Source: an uncultured Pelagibacteraceae bacterium (lineage in GTDB: Bacteria; Pseudomonadota; Alphaproteobacteria; Pelagibacterales; Pelagibacteraceae). From it: a stretch of 49,929 nucleotides of DNA. The stretch covers positions 1 through 49,929 of the forward strand of contig CABYKN010000004.1 of NCBI GenBank assembly GCA_902519695.1, given 5' to 3'. Positions 37,748 through 45,558 of the stretch are shown here, piece after piece. A model generated the notes under the pieces. The model saw only the letters and a list, made by a program, of their open reading frames with translations. It was not told where the DNA came from and ran no database searches. Numbering within the stretch: the stretch's first letter is position 1; each line of letters opens with the position of its first letter. A program made the translations under genes and the position numbers.

Positions 37748-38494
37748 ATGAATTCAATATCTCCAAATTTAAATTTAATGATAAAGGCATGTGAGAAAGC
37801 TTCAAAAGTAATAATAAGAGACTTTGGTGAATTAGAAAATTTACAAGTTTCTAAAAAAGGACCAAAAGATTTTGTTACAAAAACAGATAAACGTGTAGAA
37901 AAAATTCTTATAGAGGAATTATCAAAATCTAAAAAAAACTATTCTTTCATAACTGAAGAGACGGGAAAAATAATAAATAAAAATAAAGATATATTTTGGA
38001 TAATAGATCCAATAGATGGAACAACAAATTTTTTACATGGTGTTCCACACTTCGCCATATCAGTTGCGCTTCAAAAAGATAATGAAATTATTATAGGGTT
38101 AATATTTGATCCCATAAAAAATGAAATTTTTTATGCAGAAAAAAATAATGGGTCTTTTGTAAATAATAATAGAGTCAGGGTTTCAAAAAAAACAAATATA
38201 GATGAATGTTTATTTGCATCTGATAATGATGGGATAAAATCTATTTACCCAAAACTTAATTTAAGAAATACGGGTTGTGCTGCTTTAGATTTAGCGTATG
38301 TTGGATGTGGAAGATTTGATGGATATTTTCACAATAAAATAAATTTATGGGATATAGCAGCAGGTAAGATAATTATTGAAGAGGCTGGAGGGAAAGTTAA
38401 TAATATAAAACATTTTAATATTAATAAAATTGATATTAGGGCAGGAAACCCAAATATATATGAAAAAATGATGAGAAAGTTAGTTAACTTTTAA
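37748..38494 (+). CDS. suhB: Inositol monophosphatase family protein (SuhB-like)
   Basis: This Mg2+-dependent phosphatase family acts on inositol 1-phosphate and related sugar phosphates; SuhB also takes part in rRNA antitermination in E. coli. The 248-residue protein has ETG at 71-73, the metal motif DPIDGTTNFLHG (87-98), and the second motif LWDIAAGKIIIEEAGG. Substrate specificity cannot be read from these motifs. It follows efp with a 1-nt gap and is 36 bp from rpmE. Confidence 0.9.
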   Translation: MNSISPNLNLMIKACEKASKVIIRDFGELENLQVSKKGPKDFVTKTDKRVEKILIEELSKSKKNYSFITEETGKIINKNKDIFWIIDPIDGTTNFLHGVPHFAISVALQKDNEIIIGLIFDPIKNEIFYAEKNNGSFVNNNRVRVSKKTNIDECLFASDNDGIKSIYPKLNLRNTGCAALDLAYVGCGRFDGYFHNKINLWDIAAGKIIIEEAGGKVNNIKHFNINKIDIRAGNPNIYEKMMRKLVNF

Positions 38495-38530
38495 ATTGTT
38501 TTTAAAATAAATTTTGTTATAAGGCAGGCC

Positions 38531-38758
38531 ATGAAAAAAGATATACATCCTAACTACCATAATATAAAAATTGAAATGACTGATGGTAGTCAATTTGAGA
38601 CCAAATCTACTTGGGGAAAAGAAAACGATATTTTAAAACTAGAGATTGACCCAAAATCTCATGCTGCATGGACTGGTGGTAAACAAAAAATTTTGGATAA
38701 AGGAAGAATAAGTAAATTTAATAAAAAATTCCAAAACTTCAGATCTGAGAATAAATAA
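38531..38758 (+). CDS. rpmE: 50S ribosomal protein L31
   Basis: This is ribosomal protein L31, which bridges the subunits. The 75-residue protein starts [10 protein letters not shown] and has [31 protein letters not shown] and KFNKKF. It lacks the zinc-binding CxxC cysteines, so it is the zinc-free form. The 36-bp spacer from suhB has a possible promoter (TTGTTT at 38496 and TATAAG at 38518, 16 bp apart) that would give an almost leaderless transcript; this is weak. The trcR-like gene begins 2 nt after the stop. Confidence 0.93.
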   Translation: MKKDIHPNYHNIKIEMTDGSQFETKSTWGKENDILKLEIDPKSHAAWTGGKQKILDKGRISKFNKKFQNFRSENK

Positions 38759-38760
38759 CA

Positions 38761-39345
38761 ATGTCCAAAGCTCCATTGATGCCCATGGCAACAGCAGTAT
38801 GGCTAGTAGAAAATACTTCCTTAACCTTTAAACAAATTGCAGACTTCTGCAAAATGCACGAAGTGGAAATACAAGGAATAGCTGATGGTGAGGTTGGAAA
38901 AGGTATTGTTGGTTACAATCCAATAATATCAGGTCAATTAACAAATGAGGAGATAAAACTTTCATCCAAAGATCAAAATAGACCTTTAAATATTATTGAT
39001 GAAGAAGTGAAAATTGAAAGTGATGAAATAAAAGTGAAAAAATATGTTCCTCTATCTAAAAGACAAGACAAACCTGATTCTGTTTTATGGTTAATAAAAA
39101 ATCATTCAATACTAAAAGACTCGCAGATCGCAAAATTAGTAGGAGTAACCAAAAATTCAGTTACTTCAATTCGAAATAAAAGTTACTGGAACTACAATAG
39201 TTTGAACGCTAAAGATCCTGTAGCTATGGATCTTTTTTCACAAAAAGATTTACTAAACGCTTTGGGTAAAGCTGAGAGAAGAATTTTAAGAGAAAAAAAA
39301 GATAAAGAAAAATTCGAAAATTCAAATAAAAATGCAAATTCATAA
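38761..39345 (+). CDS. Cell-cycle transcriptional regulator TrcR family (DUF1013)
   Basis: The 194-residue protein belongs to a family restricted mainly to Alphaproteobacteria. The start MPMATAVWLVENTSLTFKQIADFC and IQGIADGEVGKGIVGYNPI are its hallmarks, and a second helix-turn-helix-like stretch (VLWLIKNHSILKDSQIAKLVGVTKNSVTSIRN) fits DNA binding. In Caulobacter a member has been named TrcR and linked to cell-cycle transcription. Direct linkage to rpmE and a ribosomal and tRNA cluster suggests growth-linked expression. The function in this organism is inferred only. Confidence 0.8.
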   Translation: MSKAPLMPMATAVWLVENTSLTFKQIADFCKMHEVEIQGIADGEVGKGIVGYNPIISGQLTNEEIKLSSKDQNRPLNIIDEEVKIESDEIKVKKYVPLSKRQDKPDSVLWLIKNHSILKDSQIAKLVGVTKNSVTSIRNKSYWNYNSLNAKDPVAMDLFSQKDLLNALGKAERRILREKKDKEKFENSNKNANS

Positions 39346-39388
39346 ATATAGACAAACATTGCTTAAAATGTTAACAAACCCGGTTTTT

Positions 39389-39393
39389 GGAGG
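39389..39393 (+). promoter_or_regulatory. Strong Shine-Dalgarno sequence that decides the rpsU start
   Basis: GGAGG here is one of the few near-perfect ribosome-binding sites in the window. It lies 5 nt from an in-frame ATT (39399) and overlaps the in-frame TTG (39387-39389), so it can serve only the ATT. Confidence 0.65.
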
Positions 39394-39398
39394 TTGTT

Positions 39399-39593
39399 AT
39401 TAAAATAGAAGTTAAAGATAATAATGTAGAACAAGCACTGAGGGTTTTAAAGAGAAAACTCCAAAGGGATGGTTTTTTTAAAATTATTAAATTAAAAAAT
39501 AATTATGAAAAGCCATCTGAAAAAAAAAAACGTATTCTTCAGGAAAATATTAAAAGAGTAAAGAAGCTTAACAAACTTAAAAACAGAATTTAA
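39399..39593 (+). CDS. rpsU: 30S ribosomal protein S21, probable AUU start
   Basis: S21 helps initiate translation on mRNAs with Shine-Dalgarno sites. The body VKDNNVEQALRVLKRKLQRDG, with YEKPSEKKKR after it, is unmistakable. There is no in-frame ATG, GTG or CTG at the 5' end. Starting at the ATT at 39399 places DNNV at residues 7-10, as in other alphaproteobacterial S21 proteins, and 5 nt from a GGAGG. The alternative is a TTG at 39387 (68 residues, MEVVIK...), which lies inside that same site and has no ribosome-binding site of its own. Only 4 nt separate the stop from the initiator tRNA. Identity is firm; the start is inferred. Confidence 0.85.
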   Translation: MKIEVKDNNVEQALRVLKRKLQRDGFFKIIKLKNNYEKPSEKKKRILQENIKRVKKLNKLKNRI

Positions 39594-39597
39594 TTAT

Positions 39598-39674
39598 CGC
39601 GGGGTGGAGCAGCCTGGTAGCTCGCAAGGCTCATAACCTTGAGGTCGGCGGTTCAAATCCGTCCCCCGCAACCA
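39598..39674 (+). tRNA. Initiator tRNA-fMet (anticodon CAT)
   Basis: The cloverleaf has acceptor CGCGGGG/CCCCGCA with the unpaired C1-A72 that marks bacterial initiators, anticodon CAT in loop CTCATAA, T arm with GTTCAAATC, and an encoded CCA (39672-39674). The anticodon stem is CAAGG/CCTTG, so the usual run of three G-C pairs (29-31) is here A-U, G-C, G-C. It lies 4 nt after the rpsU stop on the same strand and 2 nt before the convergent aldolase stop. I see no separate promoter or terminator. Confidence 0.97.
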
Positions 39675-39676
39675 AT

Positions 39677-40369
39677 TTATATTTTAAATTTAGATTTTCT
39701 TGTGTCGATAAGAAAACCTTTAACTGTCTCTTTAGTTAGTTCTTGATAACTTTTTCCAAAATTTTCTATTTTCTCAATTATTGCTGGTGGTGCTGTAATT
39801 ATATGACATCCTAAATCTTTTGCTTGTAAGTAATTATATGGTTCTCTCGTACTGGCCCAAAGAATTTCTACATTCTTAAATTTTTTTGAAATTTTCAAAC
39901 TTTGTTTAAATTGAGGTACTGGATCCTTACCAGAATCTGCCAATCTACCTGCAAAAATAGAGATGATTACTTTTGTTTTATTATTAATTTTTTTTAATAT
40001 CTGTTTGGTTTGTTTGGAAGTATAAACAGCAGTAATATTTAATTTAATTTTGTTTTTATTTAAGATATTTATAACTTTACCCATAAATTTTCCTTTTGAG
40101 TTAGTTATAGGAACTTTTACGTAAACATTTTTTCCCCATTTGCTAATTTTTTTACCTTGTAAAATCATATTTTTAATATCATCAGCAAATACTTCACAGG
40201 ATATAGGTTTTTTTGTGATTTTAATTAAATTTTTAGAGTATTTTGAATAATCATCTGCACCTGCTTTTCTCATCAAAGAAGGATTGGTTGTGAAACCTTT
40301 TACAATATTTTTTTTATTGAATTTTTTAACAAGTTTAATGTCGGCTATATCACAAAAAATTTTGGTCAA
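39677..40369 (-). CDS. Transaldolase-family protein (fructose-6-phosphate aldolase type)
   Basis: This is a short transaldolase/FSA-family enzyme of 230 residues with a lysine Schiff base in YVKVPITN. GFTTNPSLMRKAG at the N-terminus, NITAVYTSKQ, ISIFAGRLADSGKDP and the C-terminal DLGCHIITAPPAIIEKI follow the family pattern. Short members may be transaldolase or fructose-6-phosphate aldolase; a role beside transketolase in pentose phosphate conversion is likely but not shown. It is the last gene after pntB, joined without a gap, and its stop lies 2 nt from the tRNA 3' end. Confidence 0.85.
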   Translation of the reverse strand: MTKIFCDIADIKLVKKFNKKNIVKGFTTNPSLMRKAGADDYSKYSKNLIKITKKPISCEVFADDIKNMILQGKKISKWGKNVYVKVPITNSKGKFMGKVINILNKNKIKLNITAVYTSKQTKQILKKINNKTKVIISIFAGRLADSGKDPVPQFKQSLKISKKFKNVEILWASTREPYNYLQAKDLGCHIITAPPAIIEKIENFGKSYQELTKETVKGFLIDTRKSKFKI

Positions 40370-41764
40370 TTATAAACTCTTAACTATTTCTTCAGTCATT
40401 TTTTTTGCATCTGAAAATAACATCAGTGTATTATCTCTATAAAAAAGATCGTTATCAATACCTGCATAACCAGGTGACAAACTTCTTTTAACGAATAATA
40501 CTGATTTACTTTTTTCAACATCCAAAACAGGCATTCCATATATTGGACTTTGTGGATCAGATTTGGCAACAGGGTTGGTTACATCATTAGCACCAATTAC
40601 ATATGCAACATCACAGTTTGCAAAATCATTGTTTATTTCTTCTAACTCAAAAACTTCATCATAAGGAACGTTAGCTTCAGCCAATAAGACATTCATGTGT
40701 CCGGGCATTCTTCCTGCAACTGGATGTATCGCATAAGAAACTTTTACTCCATTTTTCTTTAATGAGTCTACCATCTCTCTTAATGCGTGTTGTGCTTGAG
40801 CAACTGCCATACCGTATCCTGGAACAATTATTACCGATGAAGCATTTTTCATTAAAAAAGCAGCATCATCTGCATTTCCACTTTTAACGGGCTTTTGTTC
40901 CTCACTGCTTGATTTTAATGTTTGATCAGTAGCACCCCAACCTCCAAGAATTACATTAAAAAATGACCTATTCATACCTTTACACATTATATAAGATAAA
41001 ATCGCTCCAGATGATCCAACTAAAGCTCCAGTAATAATTAGAGCTGAATTCTCTAATGTAAACCCAATACCAGCTGCAGCCCATCCTGAGTAAGAATTTA
41101 ACATTGAGATGACGACTGGCATATCAGCACCACCAATTGGGACTATTAATAAAATACCTAAAATAAAAGATAATAATACGATAGACCAAAATATATTTGA
41201 TGATTGCGTTATGCATAGATAATAAATGAGTAAAATTATTGCTAATCCTAATATCAAATTAATAAAGTGTTGACCTCTAAAGGTAATTGGAGCACCTGAC
41301 ATTATTCCTCTAAGTTTTAAAAAAGCAATAATAGAACCAGAAAACGTAATAGCACCTATTGCGGCTCCAAGAGACATCTCAATTAAACTTGCAAGTTTTA
41401 TATTTCCTGAAACTCCAAGTCCAAATGCTTCGGGCTTTAAAAAGGCTGATATCGCCACGAATACAGCTGCCAAACCTACGAGACTATGAAACCCCGCAAC
41501 TAATTCAGGCATTGCAGTCATAGGAATTTTAAAAGCAATGAATGCACCAACTAATCCACCGACTGTTAGAAAAATTAATACATATATAAAACCTAGACCA
41601 AAATTTCCAAGTGATAAGAAAGTTACTAAAATGGCAATTGCCATTCCTGAAATTCCAAAATAGTTACCCTGTCTTGAAGTTTCAGGGGATGAAAGACCTC
41701 TTAGTGCTAAAATAAACAATATTCCGGAAATTAAATAAAACAGTGCTGAAAGATTTGCAGACAT
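40370..41764 (-). CDS. pntB: NAD(P) transhydrogenase subunit beta
   Basis: PntB carries the membrane domain and NADP-binding domain III of the proton-pumping transhydrogenase, which makes NADPH from NADH. The 464-residue protein has about nine hydrophobic helices, then domain III with [42 protein letters not shown] and [16 protein letters not shown], all close to consensus. It is 2 nt downstream of pntA2 in a split three-gene arrangement typical of alphaproteobacteria. Confidence 0.97.
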   Translation of the reverse strand: MSANLSALFYLISGILFILALRGLSSPETSRQGNYFGISGMAIAILVTFLSLGNFGLGFIYVLIFLTVGGLVGAFIAFKIPMTAMPELVAGFHSLVGLAAVFVAISAFLKPEAFGLGVSGNIKLASLIEMSLGAAIGAITFSGSIIAFLKLRGIMSGAPITFRGQHFINLILGLAIILLIYYLCITQSSNIFWSIVLLSFILGILLIVPIGGADMPVVISMLNSYSGWAAAGIGFTLENSALIITGALVGSSGAILSYIMCKGMNRSFFNVILGGWGATDQTLKSSSEEQKPVKSGNADDAAFLMKNASSVIIVPGYGMAVAQAQHALREMVDSLKKNGVKVSYAIHPVAGRMPGHMNVLLAEANVPYDEVFELEEINNDFANCDVAYVIGANDVTNPVAKSDPQSPIYGMPVLDVEKSKSVLFVKRSLSPGYAGIDNDLFYRDNTLMLFSDAKKMTEEIVKSL

Positions 41765-41766
41765 AG

Positions 41767-42069
41767 TTATTTCTTTTTCTTCTTGTACATTTGCAACATT
41801 CTTTGAGTAACAAGAAAACCACCAAAAATATTTACAGCTGCTAATATTATTGCAAGAAATCCAAAAATATTTGCAGTTTCAAATACTTTTTCAGAAGATC
41901 CGGCTAATGCAGCAATAATTGCTCCCACAATAATTACAGATGAAATAGCATTAGTCACTGACATCAAAGGCGTATGCAGAGACGGAGTAACACTCCAAAC
42001 AACGTAATAGCCGACAAATATTGACAAAATAAATATACTTAGTCTGAATATAAAAGGATCTATTTCCAT
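41767..42069 (-). CDS. pntAB: NAD(P) transhydrogenase subunit alpha part 2 (membrane segment)
   Basis: The 100-residue protein has three to four hydrophobic helices and the family segment [28 protein letters not shown], and ends in a KKKKK tail. It supplies the membrane helices that are fused to the NAD-binding part in E. coli PntA. Its ATG shares one base with the pntA stop, so translation is coupled. Confidence 0.95.
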   Translation of the reverse strand: MEIDPFIFRLSIFILSIFVGYYVVWSVTPSLHTPLMSVTNAISSVIIVGAIIAALAGSSEKVFETANIFGFLAIILAAVNIFGGFLVTQRMLQMYKKKKK

Positions 42070-43154
42070 TATTTTATAATTGTTTTTTCAATAATTTCAT
42101 CTTCAAGGTTTATATTAAAACTTTTTTTGTCTTTATCGAATAAATTATTAATGAAATTATAAATATTTTTTGAATAAAGGTTCGAGGCTGACACAGGTAA
42201 TTTGTTAAGAATGTTGGTTTCACCCATAATTTTAACTCCATTTGAGTCCACTATTTCATCAACTTTTGTTAATTCTGAGTTTCCACCTTGTGAAGCAGCC
42301 AAATCATAAATAACAGACCCATTAGGCATTATTTCTATCATTTCTTTTTTTATTATAACAGGAGCTTTTTTTCCAGGAATTAAAGCTGTGCATACCACGA
42401 TATCAATTTTTTTTAGAGTATCTATCAATAACTCCTCTTGTCTTTTTTTGAAATCATCAGAAGTTTCTTTTGCATATCCACCTTCTGTCTCTAAATTTTC
42501 AGATCCCTCAACACTTAAAAATTTTCCCCCTAAACTTTCAACTTGTTCTTTCGAAGCTAATCTGACATCTGTAGCAAATACTATTGCACCCATTCTTTTA
42601 GCTGTTGCAATAGCTTGTAAACCTGCAACACCTGCACCAACAACTAAAACTTTAGCAGCCGAAATAGTGCCAGCAGCTGTCATCATCATTGGTATTGCTT
42701 TTTGAAAATAGGCAAATGAGTCAACAACCGCTTTGTAACCAGCTAAATTTGCTTGGGATGATAATATATCCATTGATTGAGCTCTCGTAATTCTTGGTAA
42801 CATTTCAAGAGCAAAACATTTAATATTTTTAGAAGTTAATTCTTTGAGTTTTGCACTGTTTATAAAAGGATTAAGTACGCCAACTAGTATTTGATTTTTC
42901 TGTAGTTTTTTCAAATTTTCATCATCTAAAATATTCATTTGTAATATTACATTTGATTTAGCTATTACCTCATCACTACTTAATATTTTTGCTCCGTGAT
43001 TCTCAAACTCTTTATCACTAATACCTAAATGGTATGCATAATTTTTTGATAAATTAACTTCCAAGCCTAATAATTTATATTTTTTTATTATATCTGGAGT
43101 TATAGCAACTCTTTTTTCGATATTTGTATTTTCTGAAACTGATCCTATTATCAT
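42069..43154 (-). CDS. pntA: NAD(P) transhydrogenase subunit alpha part 1
   Basis: This is the soluble NAD(H)-binding domain I of proton-translocating transhydrogenase. The 361-residue protein opens with IIGSVSENTNIEKRVAITPD, has EMLPRITRAQSMDILSSQANLAGY, the Rossmann motif VVGAGVAGLQAIATAKRMGA, and YDLAASQGGN. The ATG directly abuts the stop of the 36-codon oxidase-subunit gene. The transhydrogenase may be a major NADPH source here, since no zwf or gnd is seen in the window. Confidence 0.96.
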   Translation of the reverse strand: MIIGSVSENTNIEKRVAITPDIIKKYKLLGLEVNLSKNYAYHLGISDKEFENHGAKILSSDEVIAKSNVILQMNILDDENLKKLQKNQILVGVLNPFINSAKLKELTSKNIKCFALEMLPRITRAQSMDILSSQANLAGYKAVVDSFAYFQKAIPMMMTAAGTISAAKVLVVGAGVAGLQAIATAKRMGAIVFATDVRLASKEQVESLGGKFLSVEGSENLETEGGYAKETSDDFKKRQEELLIDTLKKIDIVVCTALIPGKKAPVIIKKEMIEIMPNGSVIYDLAASQGGNSELTKVDEIVDSNGVKIMGETNILNKLPVSASNLYSKNIYNFINNLFDKDKKSFNINLEDEIIEKTIIK

Positions 43155-43265
43155 TTAAAGAAGAAATATTGCCATCAAAATTAAAACTACAGTAACAGCA
43201 ATTGATCCCCATAGTACAAACTTTGTAAAATTATTCCAAGTATTTTTATGACTATCGTTGTCCAT
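43155..43265 (-). CDS. Small aa3-type cytochrome c oxidase subunit IV-like membrane protein (36 aa)
   Basis: A 36-residue protein is encoded from the ATG at 43265. A polar start MDNDSHKNTWNNFTK is followed by one transmembrane helix (about residues 17-36). The pattern H-x-x-T-W-x-x-F-T-K before a single helix fits the bacterial aa3 oxidase subunit IV family, a tiny accessory subunit. In several alphaproteobacteria it is found just upstream of pntA, exactly as here. Its stop abuts the pntA ATG, and rpmJ ends 3 nt upstream. The main oxidase subunits are not in the window. Confidence 0.7.
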   Translation of the reverse strand: MDNDSHKNTWNNFTKFVLWGSIAVTVVLILMAIFLL

Positions 43266-43268
43266 AAT

Positions 43269-43394
43269 TTATTTTTGTCTAGCTTTAAACTTTGGGTTTT
43301 TTTTGTTTATTATATAAACTCGACCACGTCTTCTAACCAATTTAGAATTTAAATCTCTTTTTTTTAAAGACTTTAAAGAACTAGCTATTTTCAT
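43269..43394 (-). CDS. rpmJ: 50S ribosomal protein L36
   Basis: The 41-residue protein reads [14 protein letters not shown] and then [21 protein letters not shown], a clear L36 of the longer alphaproteobacterial form without zinc cysteines. It starts 2 nt after the stop of the sugar epimerase and is followed after 3 nt by the oxidase-subunit gene. Position between 5S rRNA and pnt genes, rather than in the main ribosomal operon, is noteworthy. Confidence 0.93.
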   Translation of the reverse strand: MKIASSLKSLKKRDLNSKLVRRRGRVYIINKKNPKFKARQK

Positions 43395-43396
43395 AA

Positions 43397-44284
43397 TTAA
43401 ATTTTTTTCAACTTAATAAACGAACTTATATAATCTTTCAAACTTATTTTTCCAAATTTTTTTTTTACTTTGCTGTTAAAAGATACATTTGTTAAGGCAG
43501 AAGCATGTCTTTCTCCTTTTCTCGGCGGTAATAATTTGATTTTTGATTTAAACATTTTAGCAACCTGCTTAATTGTATAACTATCTTTATGACTTATTGA
43601 GTAATAACGATATTTATCAGATTTCCATGCCTCATAACAAACTTTGATAGTATCAGAAATATGGGTAAATCTTCTTGATTGAGTGCCTGGACGAACAACC
43701 GTAATAGGTTGACCACTTTTGAATTGGTTTTGAAAAATACCAATCACTGTTGCCATTCTACCTTTTTCTATTTGTTTATTTCCATAAACATTATAAAAAT
43801 AAATTATTTTATATTTAAATTTGTACCAATTTTTTAAATTCTCAAGAAATTCTAAATTAATTGCTTTACTAAAAGCATATGGTGATAAATTTTTATCATT
43901 TCCTAAATTACCGAGACTTGCAGATGTCGCGGAATAAATTAATTTAATTTTATTTTCCAAGCAAAAATTAAATACTTCGTAACTTCCTTTTGTATTCGAC
44001 TCTAGACATTGATTAAATTTATCGAAACTCTGAAAGATTCTCGAAAATTCGCCAAAATGAAATAATACCTTTATATTTTTTTTATGTTTAAATAAAACTT
44101 TTTTAATATTTTTTGTATTTGCATTTATATAATTAACTTTTGTAGAAATTACATGATTTTTTTTGAAGCCTGAGGAATAATTATCCAAACTTATTATTTT
44201 ATATTTAGTTTTTTTTAATAAGTATTCGATTAAATTAGAACCTATAAATCCAGCTCCACCAGTAACAACTATTAAATTTTTCAT
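43397..44284 (-). CDS. NAD-dependent epimerase/dehydratase (UDP-glucose 4-epimerase-like)
   Basis: This extended short-chain dehydrogenase probably acts on a nucleotide sugar. The 295-residue protein has the NAD motif GGAGFIGS (9-16), a catalytic SATS/YAFSK set (Tyr136, Lys140), and a GalE-like fold with FYNVYG and RRFTHISD. The sugar is unknown. The ATG cannot lie further downstream because the Rossmann motif begins at residue 5. The coding region therefore starts about 10 nt past the mature 3' end of the 5S rRNA, with rpmJ 2 nt after its stop. Function suggests the polysaccharide island, position the core side of 5S. Confidence 0.88.
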   Translation of the reverse strand: MKNLIVVTGGAGFIGSNLIEYLLKKTKYKIISLDNYSSGFKKNHVISTKVNYINANTKNIKKVLFKHKKNIKVLFHFGEFSRIFQSFDKFNQCLESNTKGSYEVFNFCLENKIKLIYSATSASLGNLGNDKNLSPYAFSKAINLEFLENLKNWYKFKYKIIYFYNVYGNKQIEKGRMATVIGIFQNQFKSGQPITVVRPGTQSRRFTHISDTIKVCYEAWKSDKYRYYSISHKDSYTIKQVAKMFKSKIKLLPPRKGERHASALTNVSFNSKVKKKFGKISLKDYISSFIKLKKI

Positions 44285-44294
44285 CAGGAGTTAA

Positions 44295-44410
44295 GCCTGG
44301 CAATGTCCTACTCTTCCATGTCTTAAGACAAAGTACCATCGGCGCAGAAAGGCTTGACTTCCGAGTTCGGAATGGGATCGGGTATATCACTTTCGCAATA
44401 ATCACCAGGC
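44295..44410 (-). rRNA. rrf: 5S ribosomal RNA (detached from 16S-23S)
   Basis: The minus strand carries a 116-nt 5S rRNA: helix I GCCTGGTGA/TTGCCAGGC, loop region CCCGATCCCATTCCGAACTC, then GGAAGTCAAGC and GCGCCGATGGTACT. No 23S gene lies upstream; instead a divergent epimerase begins 98 bp away, so the gene must have its own promoter or be the end of a rearranged operon. No terminator separates it from the downstream epimerase. End positions are set by the helix I pairing and may be off by 1 to 2 nt. Confidence 0.95.
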
Positions 44411-44416
44411 CATGAC

Positions 44417-44444
44417 CTTATAAATAAAAATTATTAAAAGTAAA
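44417..44444 (-). promoter_or_regulatory. Possible promoter of the 5S rRNA gene
   Basis: On the minus strand TTTACT (44444-44439) and TATAAG (44422-44417) are 16 bp apart, with 6 bp between the -10 and the 5S 5' end. This would give transcription from about the mature end. The region is very A/T-rich, so chance matches are likely. Confidence 0.35.
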
Positions 44445-44508
44445 TAATTATTTTATTTTTTTTTAAAAGATTTAAAAGATTATTAACAAATATAAAGTAA
44501 AGAAAACA

Positions 44509-45558
44509 ATGATATTAGTGACGGGTTCAGCCGGTTTAATTGGAAATTCTGTATCTAGATTTTTTCTAGAAAAAAAAGAGAATGTTTTTGGTATTGATAA
44601 TAATCAAAGAAAAAAATTTTTTGGAATTAATGGAAGTGTACAGAAGAATATTACTTCTTTAAGAAAAATCAGAAAATTTAAACATTTCCAAATTGACATA
44701 TTAAATAAAAAAAAATTAGAAAAATTTTTTAAAAAATATAACTTTGACTTGATAGTCCATGCGGCTGCTCAACCATCCCATGACTGGTCAGCAACAAACC
44801 CTCAATTAGATTTTAATATCAATGCAAACGGGACACTGAATATTTTAGAATGTATTAGAAAATATAACTCTAAATCAATATTTATTTATTTGAGCACTAA
44901 TAAAGTTTATGGTGATAAAGTAAATTATTTTAATTATAAAGAACTTAATAGTAGATATGAAGTTGAAAAAAAATATAAAAATGGTTTTAATGAAAATTTA
45001 AGTATAGATAACTCTAAACATAGTCCATTTGGAGTATCAAAATTATCTGGAGATCTTTTAGTTCAAGAATATGGTAAATATTTCAATATAAAAACAGTTT
45101 GCCTTAGAGCTGGTTGCTTAACTGGAGAAACGCATGCTGGCGTAGAGTTGCATGGTTTTTTGTCTTATCTTTTCAAATGCTCTTTTTATAAAAAAAAATA
45201 TTATATTTATGGCTATAAAGGAAAACAAGTTAGGGACAATCTAAGTTCATATGATGTTGCGTCTATAATTTGGGAATTATACAAAAAACCACCTAAAGCT
45301 GGAGAAGTATTTAATATTGGTGGGGGAAGAAAATCAAATATATCAGTTTCTGAAGCAATAAAAAAATGTGAGTTAATAACTGGTAATAAATTTAATTATA
45401 AATATGTAAATATTGAAAGATCAGGAGATCATAAATTTTGGATTACTGATATGTCAAAATTTAAAAAAAATTATCCTAATTGGAGAATTAAATATATAAT
45501 TGATGATATACTTTATCAGATGAATGATTATGAAAAATTTTCAAAACTTAAAAGATAG
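44509..45558 (+). CDS. NAD-dependent epimerase (CDP-paratose 2-epimerase-like)
   Basis: The 349-residue extended SDR has the NAD motif TGSAGLIG (5-12), AAAQPSHDWSATNP, LSTNKVYGD, and a C-terminal GYKGKQVRDN and FNIGGG, a pattern seen in epimerases annotated as CDP-paratose 2-epimerase-like. The usual catalytic YxxxK is replaced by Phe174 and Lys178 in HSPFGVSK. Either another residue takes the acid/base role or the reaction differs. It is the first gene to the right of 5S rRNA, divergent from it, and overlaps the next gene by 35 nt. The substrate is unknown. Confidence 0.82.
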   Translation: MILVTGSAGLIGNSVSRFFLEKKENVFGIDNNQRKKFFGINGSVQKNITSLRKIRKFKHFQIDILNKKKLEKFFKKYNFDLIVHAAAQPSHDWSATNPQLDFNINANGTLNILECIRKYNSKSIFIYLSTNKVYGDKVNYFNYKELNSRYEVEKKYKNGFNENLSIDNSKHSPFGVSKLSGDLLVQEYGKYFNIKTVCLRAGCLTGETHAGVELHGFLSYLFKCSFYKKKYYIYGYKGKQVRDNLSSYDVASIIWELYKKPPKAGEVFNIGGGRKSNISVSEAIKKCELITGNKFNYKYVNIERSGDHKFWITDMSKFKKNYPNWRIKYIIDDILYQMNDYEKFSKLKR

